A DNA stretch of 64,000 nt, taken from contig NZ_JAUSPQ010000003.1 of assembly GCF_030655665.1 (NCBI RefSeq), forward strand, positions 107,603 through 171,602. Direction: 5' to 3'. The position numbers and the translations under genes were made by a program. The notes under the pieces were generated by a model. It worked only from the letters and a program-made list of their open reading frames with translations, was not told the origin of the DNA and searched no databases. Below are positions 27,055-34,943 of this stretch, piece by piece. The DNA comes from Methanocorpusculum sp. Its GTDB lineage: Archaea > Halobacteriota > Methanomicrobia > Methanomicrobiales > Methanocorpusculaceae. How positions within the stretch are numbered: the stretch's first letter is position 1; each line of letters starts with the position of its first letter.

Positions 27055-27298
27055 GTAGCGGGCTGTCCCGTAGGGGCGGCCTCAGCGGAGCAAACCGAAG
27101 GTTTGCGACTGGGGGAGGCGGGTCGGATGCTGAAAGCAGACGACCTCAGCCGAGGCGGGATGAGCCAAAGGCTCATCCTTAGGCTGAGCAAGGCTTTGCC
27201 TTGCGACCAAATCTTTGATTTACGACTGGGGGAGGCGTGCTGTCCTGTAGGCTCATTCTTAGCTGAGCAAGGCTTTGCCTTGCGAGTAGGCGGGGAGG
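27055..27298 (+). repeat. Modular hairpin array D
   Basis: The longest array. It includes GCAAACC-GAA-GGTTTGC, a GA/GA hairpin at 27121-27145 (arms GGTCG/CGACC and TGC/GCA, loop TGAAA), GATGAGCC-AAA-GGCTCATC, GCAAGG-CTTTG-CCTTGC twice, and CAAATC-TTT-GATTTAC. TGGGGGAGGCG spacers separate groups. Its right end supplies the last ten or so codons and the stop codon of the CPBP gene on the minus strand. Confidence 0.9.
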
Positions 27299-28287
27299 GG
27301 TTTTCGTTTTTTCCACATTTTGTCGGTGAAGACAAGGATGACTGCCAGAATGAGGAGGAGCACATTAAATATGTCGGCGGCATTGCCGGTCTGTGCCGGA
27401 AGGATCTGGGGGAATGCGTCGATGGATGCATGGAATAGAACAAGTATTAGGAGACTTCCTCCGCTGCGGTTATAAAGCCAAGTTATGATGAGGACGCCGG
27501 GAAGGAACCAGACAAACCTGGCTATGATATCGGTCATGTCGAAGGGATAGAATCCGGTGAAGTAGAGAGGGATATGCCAGAGCTGCCAGAAAAATCCGAG
27601 GATGATACTCACAACGATCGGGTTGAAGAGGAATTGGAGTTTCGGCAGTGCGAATCCTCTCCATCCGGGTTCTTCCTGCAGGGGTCCGCCGATGAGGAGG
27701 ATCGTGAAAAAGAGGATCACGGCGGAGAGCGGCTGGATGCTCTCTATCCCTGAGATGTATGTTGAGAAGGACTGCCCGCTGTACAGCAGGTCGATCACGC
27801 TGCTGAGGATGACGAGCACCGGCCATACTCCGAGAGCGAAGAGATACCATACTGGTTTTACTCTCCACTGTCCGAGTGAACCCATGAGGTCCCGGACACC
27901 TTCGGTGCGGGAGAAGATCCGGGTGATGACGACGGCGGAGAGAGTGGCAAGGATACTGCAGAGGATAAGGAAGACCGGGTCCGCGAGACTGCCGCTGAGC
28001 ATGGGCCAGAAAAGAGCGAACGGCAGGATGATACAGAAGAGGACGGCGAACCGGAGAATGTTTTTCCATCGCGGGATGGCGGTTTGTGCGGGTTTCAGGA
28101 GTTTGGAGAGGAGTACGGCGCTGAGTGCCGGACCGAATGCACCTATGACGCAGATGAGCATCATATATGCAGGTGTATTGAGCGGGATGACGAGAGGAAT
28201 GCTCCAGATGATCCAAGAACAGGCGAAGGCGATCAGGAAAAAAGCGATGATCGGGTGTTTTTTGATGGTTTCTTTGTAGGGATACAC
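27259..28287 (-). CDS. CPBP family intramembrane metalloprotease
   Basis: A 342-residue membrane protein with about eight hydrophobic helices. CPBP/Abi motif 1 is EEPGWRG (EExxxR), motif 2 is FFWQLWHIP, and motif 3 is FHASIDA. These carry the Glu, Glu and His ligands of this family, which includes CAAX prenyl proteases and bacteriocin-immunity proteins. The substrate is unknown. The last ten residues (AYSQGKALLS) are encoded by the hairpin-module repeat, so the original C-terminus has been replaced or extended. Confidence 0.88.
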   Translation of the reverse strand: MYPYKETIKKHPIIAFFLIAFACSWIIWSIPLVIPLNTPAYMMLICVIGAFGPALSAVLLSKLLKPAQTAIPRWKNILRFAVLFCIILPFALFWPMLSGSLADPVFLILCSILATLSAVVITRIFSRTEGVRDLMGSLGQWRVKPVWYLFALGVWPVLVILSSVIDLLYSGQSFSTYISGIESIQPLSAVILFFTILLIGGPLQEEPGWRGFALPKLQFLFNPIVVSIILGFFWQLWHIPLYFTGFYPFDMTDIIARFVWFLPGVLIITWLYNRSGGSLLILVLFHASIDAFPQILPAQTGNAADIFNVLLLILAVILVFTDKMWKKRKPLPAYSQGKALLS

Positions 28288-28712
28288 GTATTTTGTCCTT
28301 TATACGTTCATTGGTAGAAGGGTTGATGTGATGATATTTAAGGATTACTATGTGCGGCAGGATATCTCAGAGATTTCCTGGATTTTTTTCTGAGAATAAT
28401 GCAGATAATCGAAGTGTTTTTTTGAGGATTCATATTGACGATCCGTGTTTCGAGGTTGAAATGAGTATTTCCGTTCGGTCTTTGTTGAGTTGCCTCTTCG
28501 CGAGAAGGGAAAAAGAAGGGTTATGTTTATTTGAGGATGGGGTGGGGGCGGCTCGCGGTGGAGAGATCATATTTTCGAGGTTTATGGGAGGTTATGGATC
28601 CTCATCCACACGTGAATATTCGGCCTTTAAACAAATCGTGTGGGTTTCATCACATAATTCGTGGAAATAATGTGATGTACATCACATTATTTTTAGAATG
28701 ACTGGATACAGT
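28288..28712. other. Non-coding gap with degenerate GC repeat and palindrome
   Basis: No convincing gene. At about 28534-28580 a degenerate, reversed copy of the GC repeat is seen (GGGTGGGGGCGGCTCGCGGTGGAGA), lacking its loop. At 28665-28692 there is a 28-bp perfect palindrome (listed separately). An ORF beginning MCGRIS at 28350 does not continue as a known domain. Confidence 0.5.
28665..28692 (-). terminator. 28-bp perfect palindrome after the DUF4276 gene
   Basis: AAATAATGTGATGT is followed directly by ACATCACATTATTT, a perfect dyad without a loop. It lies 20 bases past the stop of the DUF4276 gene on the minus strand. It may act as a transcription end or as a protein-binding site. It could also be a cruciform-forming mobile-element end. 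Confidence 0.45.
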
Positions 28713-29375
28713 TCAGCGATGAGAACAAGCGTATTCTTCGAGTTTTTTTAGCCAGCTGTCAAAGTGAGGGCACTTTTCTCGTATTACCTCGAGTCCAATA
28801 TTCTCTGCAATAGGAATTCCGTGATAGATTTTCTGGTATTGAGTCCCGTAGATTTCCTTAAGGTGAACTGATGGGCCTTTATTTGTGTCTATTTTTTCCG
28901 GTTCGCCAAATTTATGGAGAACAGTTTTTAGTTTACTCAATGTTGATGGTGTAGCGTTTTGGAGGTTTCTGTTTATGGTATCAACGCTGGAGAAAAGAAG
29001 GGCTTCAAATTCGTGAAGCTGAATGTAGGGGATGAAGTCGGGAGAGAGTTCATCCAGATCCTCTTTGAGTTTTTGTTCGAGGAACAAAACTTTTTCTTCT
29101 GCATTTTTCCGGGATTCTGCTTCGTCTTTTCCCGGAAAATCAGAGGGCAGCTGATAGAGATCTATCATCGTGGTGATGAGACATGGCGCATGCCCTCTTA
29201 GTCTAATGGTGTTTTTGCGGAATTGTGCGTAGGTGGAGAGTCCCCCGAAATGGGTTGCATCGGTCTGGTTGGTCTGGACTTTGACGATGAAGCCAAGGGA
29301 GGTTAGATAGGATATGAGGACTCTGTCGACAAAGCGTTTCTCTGTGTCTCCTTCTACGTGGATTTTGAGGAGCAT
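28713..29375 (-). CDS. DUF4276 family protein (TOPRIM-like nuclease candidate)
   Basis: A 220-residue protein starting LLKIHVEGDTEKRFVDRVL, the DUF4276 N-terminus with a conserved VEG-x-T-E. It also has LITTMIDLYQLP and an IQLHEFEALLFS segment. These acidic residues match a TOPRIM-like fold. It follows the AAA ATPase gene by five bases on the same strand. AAA + DUF4276 pairs recur in defence islands and resemble OLD and PARIS-type systems in layout. The ATPase would sense infection and the TOPRIM partner cut a nucleic acid. That role is inference. Confidence 0.85.
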   Translation of the reverse strand: MLLKIHVEGDTEKRFVDRVLISYLTSLGFIVKVQTNQTDATHFGGLSTYAQFRKNTIRLRGHAPCLITTMIDLYQLPSDFPGKDEAESRKNAEEKVLFLEQKLKEDLDELSPDFIPYIQLHEFEALLFSSVDTINRNLQNATPSTLSKLKTVLHKFGEPEKIDTNKGPSVHLKEIYGTQYQKIYHGIPIAENIGLEVIREKCPHFDSWLKKLEEYACSHR

Positions 29376-29380
29376 GATGA

Positions 29381-30469
29381 TTACGGGTTACCGCCCATGA
29401 TGTTTTTGCGCCAGATCTCACCGAGTGTGTAATCTTTTAACCAGTCTTTGAGTTCTTCTGTATCCGGTCTGGTGATTTTTGTTTCTCCGTGTTCTTTTTC
29501 AGCGATGAGGATGTCGTCAGGGGTGAAGCAGTTCACAAGCTGAACGGATTGTGTGGATATGAGCAGTTGGGAGTTGGCAGAGGCGAGTTTGATGAGTTCT
29601 GCAAGGATCTCGATCGCTTCCGGGTGGAGTCCAAGTTCGGGTTCGTCGATGATGATGAATTTCGGGGGGTTGGGCTGCAAGAGGAGGGTGGAGAGAGCAA
29701 TGAATCTCAGTGTCCCGTCGGAGAGAGCGGAGAGGGGGAAGTCGTAATGTTCTGCATATCTATCGTTCCAGAGAAGTCTGACGTTTTCTCCCGTTTTCTG
29801 GAAGATAAAGTCTTTGAAGTCGGGAAAGGCAAACCTGATGGCAGTGATGATGCTTTCGTAGTTTTTGGGATAATTATTTTTGATTTCGTAGAGGAATGCT
29901 GCGAGGTTGTCTCCATCGGGATGGAGGTATCTGGTCTGATATATGTCAGAGACCCGTTTTAAGGGAGAGGTGTTTCCCGTGTCCTGGAAATGGTAGATGA
30001 TGAAGTGGGTTTGGAATTGCTCAAGTTTTTCTTTGAGATCAGATAATTTATCGTATTCAGCAATATCTGAACGGACAATGTTATCTCCGGCAAGGTGAAA
30101 TTTGATATCCGGGTTGTTGCTGATTATGACGTTGTCATCCTTTCCCGCCGTCAGGAAATAGTAAAACTGATATCGATCTTCGATCCCGATCTTGATCATT
30201 ACCTGATCTGTGATTTTAGTCCCGTAGTGGAAGTTTTGGTTTGCCCCGCCGTTTTTTTCGATGTAATGCCGAAGGTGTTGGCGGTCGTCGGATGCTGCAT
30301 CCAAAAGCTCGAAGGCAGAGAGGAAACTGCTTTTCCCGGATCCGTTTGCGCCTAAGAGGATGTTTATTTTTCCTAGGGTGACCTCGACGTCTTTGATGGA
30401 TTTCCAGCCTTTGATGGATATTTTATTGATAGGAAGAGGTTCCCTTGTAGGTTCCCTTGTAGGTTCCAT
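29381..30469 (-). CDS. AAA family ATPase (SMC/ABC-like, AAA_21)
   Basis: A 362-residue ATPase. Walker A is GANGSGKSS (residues 40-48), the ABC-like signature is LSDGTLRFIAL, Walker B is FIIIDEPELGLHP, and a QLLISTQSVQLV switch follows. The first residues repeat (TREPTREP) because 12 bases are duplicated near 30440-30463. It is the first gene of a pair with the DUF4276 gene. It is divergent from the OLD gene, with about 100 bases of shared promoter DNA. Confidence 0.9.
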   Translation of the reverse strand: MEPTREPTREPLPINKISIKGWKSIKDVEVTLGKINILLGANGSGKSSFLSAFELLDAASDDRQHLRHYIEKNGGANQNFHYGTKITDQVMIKIGIEDRYQFYYFLTAGKDDNVIISNNPDIKFHLAGDNIVRSDIAEYDKLSDLKEKLEQFQTHFIIYHFQDTGNTSPLKRVSDIYQTRYLHPDGDNLAAFLYEIKNNYPKNYESIITAIRFAFPDFKDFIFQKTGENVRLLWNDRYAEHYDFPLSALSDGTLRFIALSTLLLQPNPPKFIIIDEPELGLHPEAIEILAELIKLASANSQLLISTQSVQLVNCFTPDDILIAEKEHGETKITRPDTEELKDWLKDYTLGEIWRKNIMGGNP

Positions 30470-30570
30470 TGTACGTTGTGTTTTTGTGCTGTAGGGTATT
30501 AAAGGTATTTTTGGAATAATTACTGAATCTCATGTAGGTTTTTTCTCTAAGAATATCCTAAATAGACATC

Positions 30571-32547
30571 ATGTATCTTTCCCGGGTTATTATCCAGAAT
30601 TATCGTTCTATTGATTTTCTTAATCTTGAATTTTCGAAGGGTAAGAATGTTATTGTGGGTAAGAACAATTCGGGTAAAAGCAATATTATTTCTGCAATAA
30701 ATCTTCTTTTAGGGGAACCATCTCCAGCTTACGAAAAGTCGTCCAACATAAAGATGAACGATTTCTGTAAGGGAAATATTGATCACCCAATACACATCTG
30801 CTGTGAAGTAAAACGTGATGATGGTGACATTTTTGACATCGAATCGATGAAAAAAGAATGTAATAGATTCTTTATAAACATTGACAAAGTTCAATTAGAT
30901 ATCACCTCACCAAACAGTGAAGATAAATCATCGATTGATAAATTTGACCAAGAACTCGGGAATATTCTTACCACCGATTTTGATGAAATAGAATATACAT
31001 CACGTGGCGGAACAAAGGAATTTATCAAATCTGATGATTTCAACAATGCATATGAACAAGAATTTATCGGAGGCGGATATGGAGATAGAAAAAACGCAAT
31101 CACATCATTTCTCTATATTTTTCAAGCATTTGTTGATTCAGAGAAGCGTATTCATAAAAAACTGTGGTTAATATATCAAAGAAATAACATCAACCAATGG
31201 ACAATAACTAGTGCATCCCGCCTGAGAAACTCCATTCTTCAAAGTGCCATTATCCCCTCTTTCCGAGATCCTTACAAACAATTAAGGATTGCTGATTATA
31301 CGTGGTATGGAAAATTACTGAAATATTCTACTGAAAAAGGGGATTTAACTGAGTTTGCAGAAGCATGTAATCATGTAAAAAATGCATCAAATAAACTCTT
31401 CTCTGAGTTGACTGAGGATTTACTAAAAGAAACTCTCAACATCGCTTATCCGGAAACGATTCTGAGTGTTCAGTGCAGTCCACAAAATATTGATGCGTAT
31501 AAGATGGCTCTTCTGTATGTTGATGATGGGTTCAACAGTTTGCTGACTGAGAAAGGGTCTGGAATACAGAGTATGGTTATAATTGGACTTTTCAGTTATT
31601 ATGTGAAAAAGATAGTCGTTTCCGGGTCTGCTCTTCTTGTGGTTGAGGAGCCTGAACTATACCTTCATCCGCATGCCCGACGTGTTCTTGCTAAACGTTT
31701 GAACAATTTTGCTGAGGGGAGTAAGGATCAGGTTATTGTTACAACACACTCACAAGAATTGTTGGATATTACCTCACCCAACACGCATATTATCCGGATT
31801 CACAAAGGAACTGATAAGATAACCCGGGCGTATAATGTTGGGTTTTCAGATGCTAAATCTCTGAAAATTATTTTAAGACAAGACAATTCAGAAGTGTTTT
31901 TTGCAGATAAAGTTATTTTGGTGGAAGGTACTGAACAATACGTCCTACGTGAAATTGCAAAATGTTATGGTGAATCTTATTATTCGAATCCTGATTGGTT
32001 AGATGAGAAAAACATCTCTATTATAGAAGTTGGCGGCAAAAAACAGTTCCTTGCATATACAAGTGTCCTTTCCAAACTCCATGTTGACTGGTATGTTATG
32101 GCTGATTTTGATTTCCTTTGTGATGGTATTACAGATTTTCTCCGAGGGCAGTTCGGTGAGGCAAAAGCAAAGACGTTGATAGATAAAGTAAATGGTATAA
32201 TGGGTAGAAAGGGCACTCAAATTGAGGTGAAAAATCTAAAAAATATTGCTGAAATACGTGATGAATCTATTCAAAAAAGTGTATTAGATTTCATTGAAGA
32301 GCTTCAATCATTGAATATATTTATCTTGAAAGGAGATTTAGAGGCATATTTTACTGATGATGCGAAAAAGGCTTTAAATCTTGATAAACATCCAAAACAG
32401 TATAGGAAAGGCGAATCCGTTATTGATTTGATATTTAATGTTCTTTCAGTTGAGATGCCAATTTACAAGTTGATTCAGTGTGCGGATATAGTACCTTTGT
32501 TCGATGCTTTGAAGAAATGTCTGGAATCTCCTGCCTCCAAAAATTAG
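30571..32547 (+). CDS. OLD family ATPase-nuclease
   Basis: A 658-residue protein. Walker A is GKNNSGKS (30-37), Walker B is LLVVEEPELYLHP near 354-366, and a TTHSQELL switch follows. A TOPRIM domain follows with VILVEGTEQ near 447 and ADFDF near 510, the Glu and DxD metal ligands. Overcoming lysogenization defect (OLD) nucleases, including GajA, have this order. No UvrD-like GajB gene is adjacent, so this looks like a class 1 OLD. The gene is AT-rich, like the reverse transcriptase. Confidence 0.93.
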   Translation: MYLSRVIIQNYRSIDFLNLEFSKGKNVIVGKNNSGKSNIISAINLLLGEPSPAYEKSSNIKMNDFCKGNIDHPIHICCEVKRDDGDIFDIESMKKECNRFFINIDKVQLDITSPNSEDKSSIDKFDQELGNILTTDFDEIEYTSRGGTKEFIKSDDFNNAYEQEFIGGGYGDRKNAITSFLYIFQAFVDSEKRIHKKLWLIYQRNNINQWTITSASRLRNSILQSAIIPSFRDPYKQLRIADYTWYGKLLKYSTEKGDLTEFAEACNHVKNASNKLFSELTEDLLKETLNIAYPETILSVQCSPQNIDAYKMALLYVDDGFNSLLTEKGSGIQSMVIIGLFSYYVKKIVVSGSALLVVEEPELYLHPHARRVLAKRLNNFAEGSKDQVIVTTHSQELLDITSPNTHIIRIHKGTDKITRAYNVGFSDAKSLKIILRQDNSEVFFADKVILVEGTEQYVLREIAKCYGESYYSNPDWLDEKNISIIEVGGKKQFLAYTSVLSKLHVDWYVMADFDFLCDGITDFLRGQFGEAKAKTLIDKVNGIMGRKGTQIEVKNLKNIAEIRDESIQKSVLDFIEELQSLNIFILKGDLEAYFTDDAKKALNLDKHPKQYRKGESVIDLIFNVLSVEMPIYKLIQCADIVPLFDALKKCLESPASKN

Positions 32548-32810
32548 GATTCTCCACCGCGAGCCGCTCCGCGCCGGAGTCGCGGCTCCGCACCCCGAAT
32601 CAGAAAAGAGAGACATGTTTCCTATAAGAAAAACCGGCACGCCGGTTTTTCCTTAGCATTTTTCCAGACGGCGTGCGATTCCTGCGTAGGCGATCAGCCG
32701 GAGCAGAGCACGAAGACGCAAGAAAAATGCGATTCGCGAAAATTCGCGAAAATTCGCGGAGATTCGCGGTAAAATAATCTCATGCGTCCACACCCAACCA
32801 AACACGAAAT
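32545..32810 (+). repeat. Composite structured repeat (short form)
   Basis: Begins with a GC hairpin copy (arms GAGCCGC/GCGGCTC). It continues through AAAAACCGGC-AC-GCCGGTTTTT, a CCTTAGCATTTTT block, CTGCGTAGGCG-ATCAGCCGGAGCAG, and AATTCGCG repeats, to CTCATGCGTCCACACCCAACC. The copy at 49043-49420 has the same order with two hairpin modules inserted, so this copy is the empty reference. It separates the OLD and second Fic genes. Bases 32811-32938 hold nothing else that I can name. Confidence 0.8.
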
Positions 32811-32938
32811 CTGTGAAAGAGAGCGAAAAGAGAAAACCTTTTTCCTGAATCCAAAATCAAGACCTGCCGTCCCTCTCCTCTCAACCCCTCCTTCCCGTCA
32901 AAAGTTCCTTATCCCCAAAAACCAATACTCAATAGATA

Positions 32939-33919
32939 ATGGCAGCAACTACCGATCCCCCGTTCACCATCACCAACACCATGATCGAACGGGTCGGAGA
33001 AATCAGCCGGCGTATCGGGACACTCACCGTCGGAATCAATATGAGCAGGAATCCCCGTCTCCACCACGCCAACCGGATCCTCTCTATCCATTCTTCCCTT
33101 GCCATCGAAAACAATACCCTCACTCTTGAACAGGTAACCGATATCATCCAGGGGAAGCATGTTCTGGGACCTCCTAGTGAGATACGGGAAGTCAAAAACG
33201 CTTTTCAGGCATATGAACTCCTTCCCTCCCTGGATCCCTACTCTGTAGATGACTTTCTGCACGCTCACCAACTCATGACGGCAGACCTCATCAATGATGC
33301 CGGCAGGTTTCGGACTAAAGGCGTCGGCGTATTCTCCGGGGATACTGTTGTCCACATGGCTCCTCCCGCCTCGCTCGTCCCACAACTCATCAGCAGCCTC
33401 TTTGCCTGGGCAAAATCTTCAGACGTTCACCCCCTCATAAAAAGCTGTGTCTTCCATTTCGAGCTGGAATTCATCCACCCGTTCATCGATGGAAACGGCC
33501 GCATGGGAAGGTTATGGCAGACGCTCATTCTTTCCAAATGGGAACCGCTCTTTGCCTGGATCCCGATCGAATCCCTCATTCACGAATCACGTCAGCAGTA
33601 TTACGATGCTCTGGGAGAATCCGGCAAAAATGGGAATTCAACATATTTTGTCGAGTTCATGCTTTCGGTCATCAGCAATGCGCTGAACATGTATGAAACG
33701 GATGTCAACAAGCCGCGTGTCCGGTTAAGTGAAAAAGAACAAACCATTCTCAACCTCATCAAAGGAAACAGCCGGATAACCATTGCCGAAATAGTGGAAA
33801 TAACCGGATATCCGCGAAGCACGGTTACCAGAATCATCAAAAATATGTTGGACAATGGGATAATCGAGCGTGTTGGTCCCAAAAAGAACGGATACTGGAT
33901 GCCGCTTCCCAATTACTGA
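32939..33919 (+). CDS. Fic family protein, second copy
   Basis: A 326-residue Fic protein. The catalytic loop is HPFIDGNGRMGR (180-191). The inhibitory motif is SLAIEN (Ser53, Glu57 and Asn58), again the N-terminal autoinhibited class. Residues about 260-320 form a winged helix (SRITIAEIVEITGYPRSTV). It differs clearly from the Fic protein at 645-1949, so it is not a recent duplicate. The start is ATG at 32939. It lies next to the OLD nuclease, between structured repeats. Confidence 0.92.
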   Translation: MAATTDPPFTITNTMIERVGEISRRIGTLTVGINMSRNPRLHHANRILSIHSSLAIENNTLTLEQVTDIIQGKHVLGPPSEIREVKNAFQAYELLPSLDPYSVDDFLHAHQLMTADLINDAGRFRTKGVGVFSGDTVVHMAPPASLVPQLISSLFAWAKSSDVHPLIKSCVFHFELEFIHPFIDGNGRMGRLWQTLILSKWEPLFAWIPIESLIHESRQQYYDALGESGKNGNSTYFVEFMLSVISNALNMYETDVNKPRVRLSEKEQTILNLIKGNSRITIAEIVEITGYPRSTVTRIIKNMLDNGIIERVGPKKNGYWMPLPNY

Positions 33920-33972
33920 TTTTCATTTATAGTCCCATTTATGGTCTCATTCTTCCCCTAGGGGTGGTCTTA

Positions 33973-34020
33973 GCCGAGCAAGGCTTTGATTTGCGACCAA
34001 GTCGATAGACTTGCGAGTAG
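33973..34020 (+). repeat. Hairpin module pair E (one chimeric arm)
   Basis: Linker TTAGCCGAG, then CAAGG-CTTT-GATTTGC, then CAAGTC-GATA-GACTTGC. In the first hairpin the left arm belongs to the CAAGG/CCTTG type and the right arm to the CAAATC/GATTTG type, so it is mispaired. This is the only clearly chimeric hairpin found. Confidence 0.7.
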
Positions 34021-34124
34021 GCGGGGTGCGGAGTCGCGGTGGAGATATTTTATTTGGATTCAGAAGAAGTTGTTCTCTATCCTCTTTTTTTCGCCGATTC
34101 GCGGTTGGTTTTTATCATGTGTCC

Positions 34125-34240
34125 AAAAATAGGATATCCCACCGCGAGCCGCTCCGCGCCGGATCGCAAGTCTAACGACTTGCTTAGCTGAGGTCGTCCG
34201 CTTCGCGTCCAACCCGCAGTCACTCCCCCGCACCCCATTC
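34125..34240 (+). repeat. GC hairpin repeat with inserted module
   Basis: A GC hairpin copy (arms GAGCCGC/...) is interrupted after GCGCCGGA by 55 bases (34164-34218) that form a reversed module: GCAAGTC-TAAC-GACTTGC, linker TTAGCTGAG, and the GA/GA hairpin at 34192-34214 (arms GGTCG/CAACC and CGC/GCG). The GC repeat then continues with GTC...CCGCACCCC. Other copies lack the insert at this point. Confidence 0.8.
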
Positions 34241-34254
34241 AGGTAAGAGGGAGC

Positions 34255-34376
34255 CGCTGGGGCGGCGACAGGATTTGCCCGAACGTTCCCGATGAGGGAT
34301 GAACCGGCGGGACGATAAGACCCGCCGAGTTCAAGTGAGGAATAGCAAATCCGATTCTGAGAGCCCGAAGGGCGGG
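34255..34376 (+). ncRNA. Compact structured element, RNA candidate
   Basis: GGATTTGC (34271-34278) pairs with GCAAATCC (34345-34352). Inside are GTTCCC-GATGA-GGG-AT-GAAC (34285-34304) and GGCGGG-ACGATAAGA-CCCGCC (34306-34326). After the closing stem comes CCC-GAA-GGG. The GATGA/GGGATGA loop resembles a kink-loop of archaeal H/ACA RNAs. No family is assigned and no other copy is seen in the window. Confidence 0.35.
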
Positions 34377-34484
34377 ATTCGCGCCGATTCGCGGTTGGTT
34401 TTTCTCATGCGTCCACGCTCATCCAATGCATGAAATCGACGTAAACATTCACATACAAACAAAACTCTTCTCCTGAATCAAAAA

Positions 34485-34540
34485 ATAGGATTCCCCGCCG
34501 CGTCGGGCTCCGCGCCGGAGTCGCCCTCCCGCCCCCATTA
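34485..34540 (+). repeat. GC-rich hairpin repeat
   Basis: TAGGATTCC-CCGCCGCG-TCGGGC-TCCGCGCCGGAG-TCGCCCTCCCGC. The arms (TCGGGC...GCCC) differ from the GGCCGC/GCGGCC copies. The loop region TCCGCGCCGGAG is unchanged. Confidence 0.75.
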
Positions 34541-34554
34541 TCAGGATAATATCT

Positions 34555-34830
34555 GTATATCTGCCCTCATCCACCCCCTGTTCCCCTTTTCGTGCATTTC
34601 GTTGATTTTAGATAATTTGGTGTGGGGAACGGGGGAGGGTACTACATGGAGATTGTCCAACGAACTTTTCTCTTTTTCGTGTTTTCGTCCTTTTTTCGTG
34701 CATTTCGTGTGATGGCGGGTTGGACGCTGAAAGCGGCCGAACTCAGCGGAGCAAATCTTTGATTTGCGACCAAGTCGATAGACTTGCGAAAAATGTACCA
34801 CGAAAAGAATCCCGCACAAATAATCAAAAC
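34555..34830 (+). repeat. CCCCTGTTCCCC repeat with module pair
   Basis: Shares its start (CATCC-CCCTGTTCCCCTTTTCG) and end (AAAAGAATCCCGCACAAA) with the copies at 12490 and 40170. Inside, at 34718-34790, is a module set: the GGTTG-GA-CGC hairpin (here with GC opposite GA), GCAAATC-TTT-GATTTGC and CAAGTC-GATA-GACTTGC. Confidence 0.75.
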
Positions 34831-34943
34831 ACACCCAAAAAATCTCTATATCTAAAAAAATGTTAATGGATCTATTCCAGAAATCAGTGAATGGAAAGAC
34901 CCGAAAGAACTCCTTCAAGGAATCCTTTCCGGGAACCTCCGCC

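Larger units (their letters stand above)
33920..34943. other. 1-kb repeat-only region
   Basis: No gene is supported. From left to right it holds a module pair (33973-34020), a loop-less GC repeat in reverse (34022-34056), a GC repeat with a module inserted (34125-34240), a compact structured sequence (34255-34376), another GC repeat (34485-34540), and the CCCCTGTTCCCC...GAATCCCGCACAAA repeat with a module pair inside (34555-34830). Confidence 0.75.

Noticed and set aside
66..27298. Hairpin arrays as CRISPR arrays
   Set aside because: The units are hairpins of differing arms with short linkers. There is no constant repeat with unique spacers of uniform length, and no cas gene is seen.
28350..28670. 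ORF starting MCGRIS as an HMCES/SRAP protein
   Set aside because: Only the first residues resemble the family. The rest has no SRAP motifs and overlaps a degenerate repeat.
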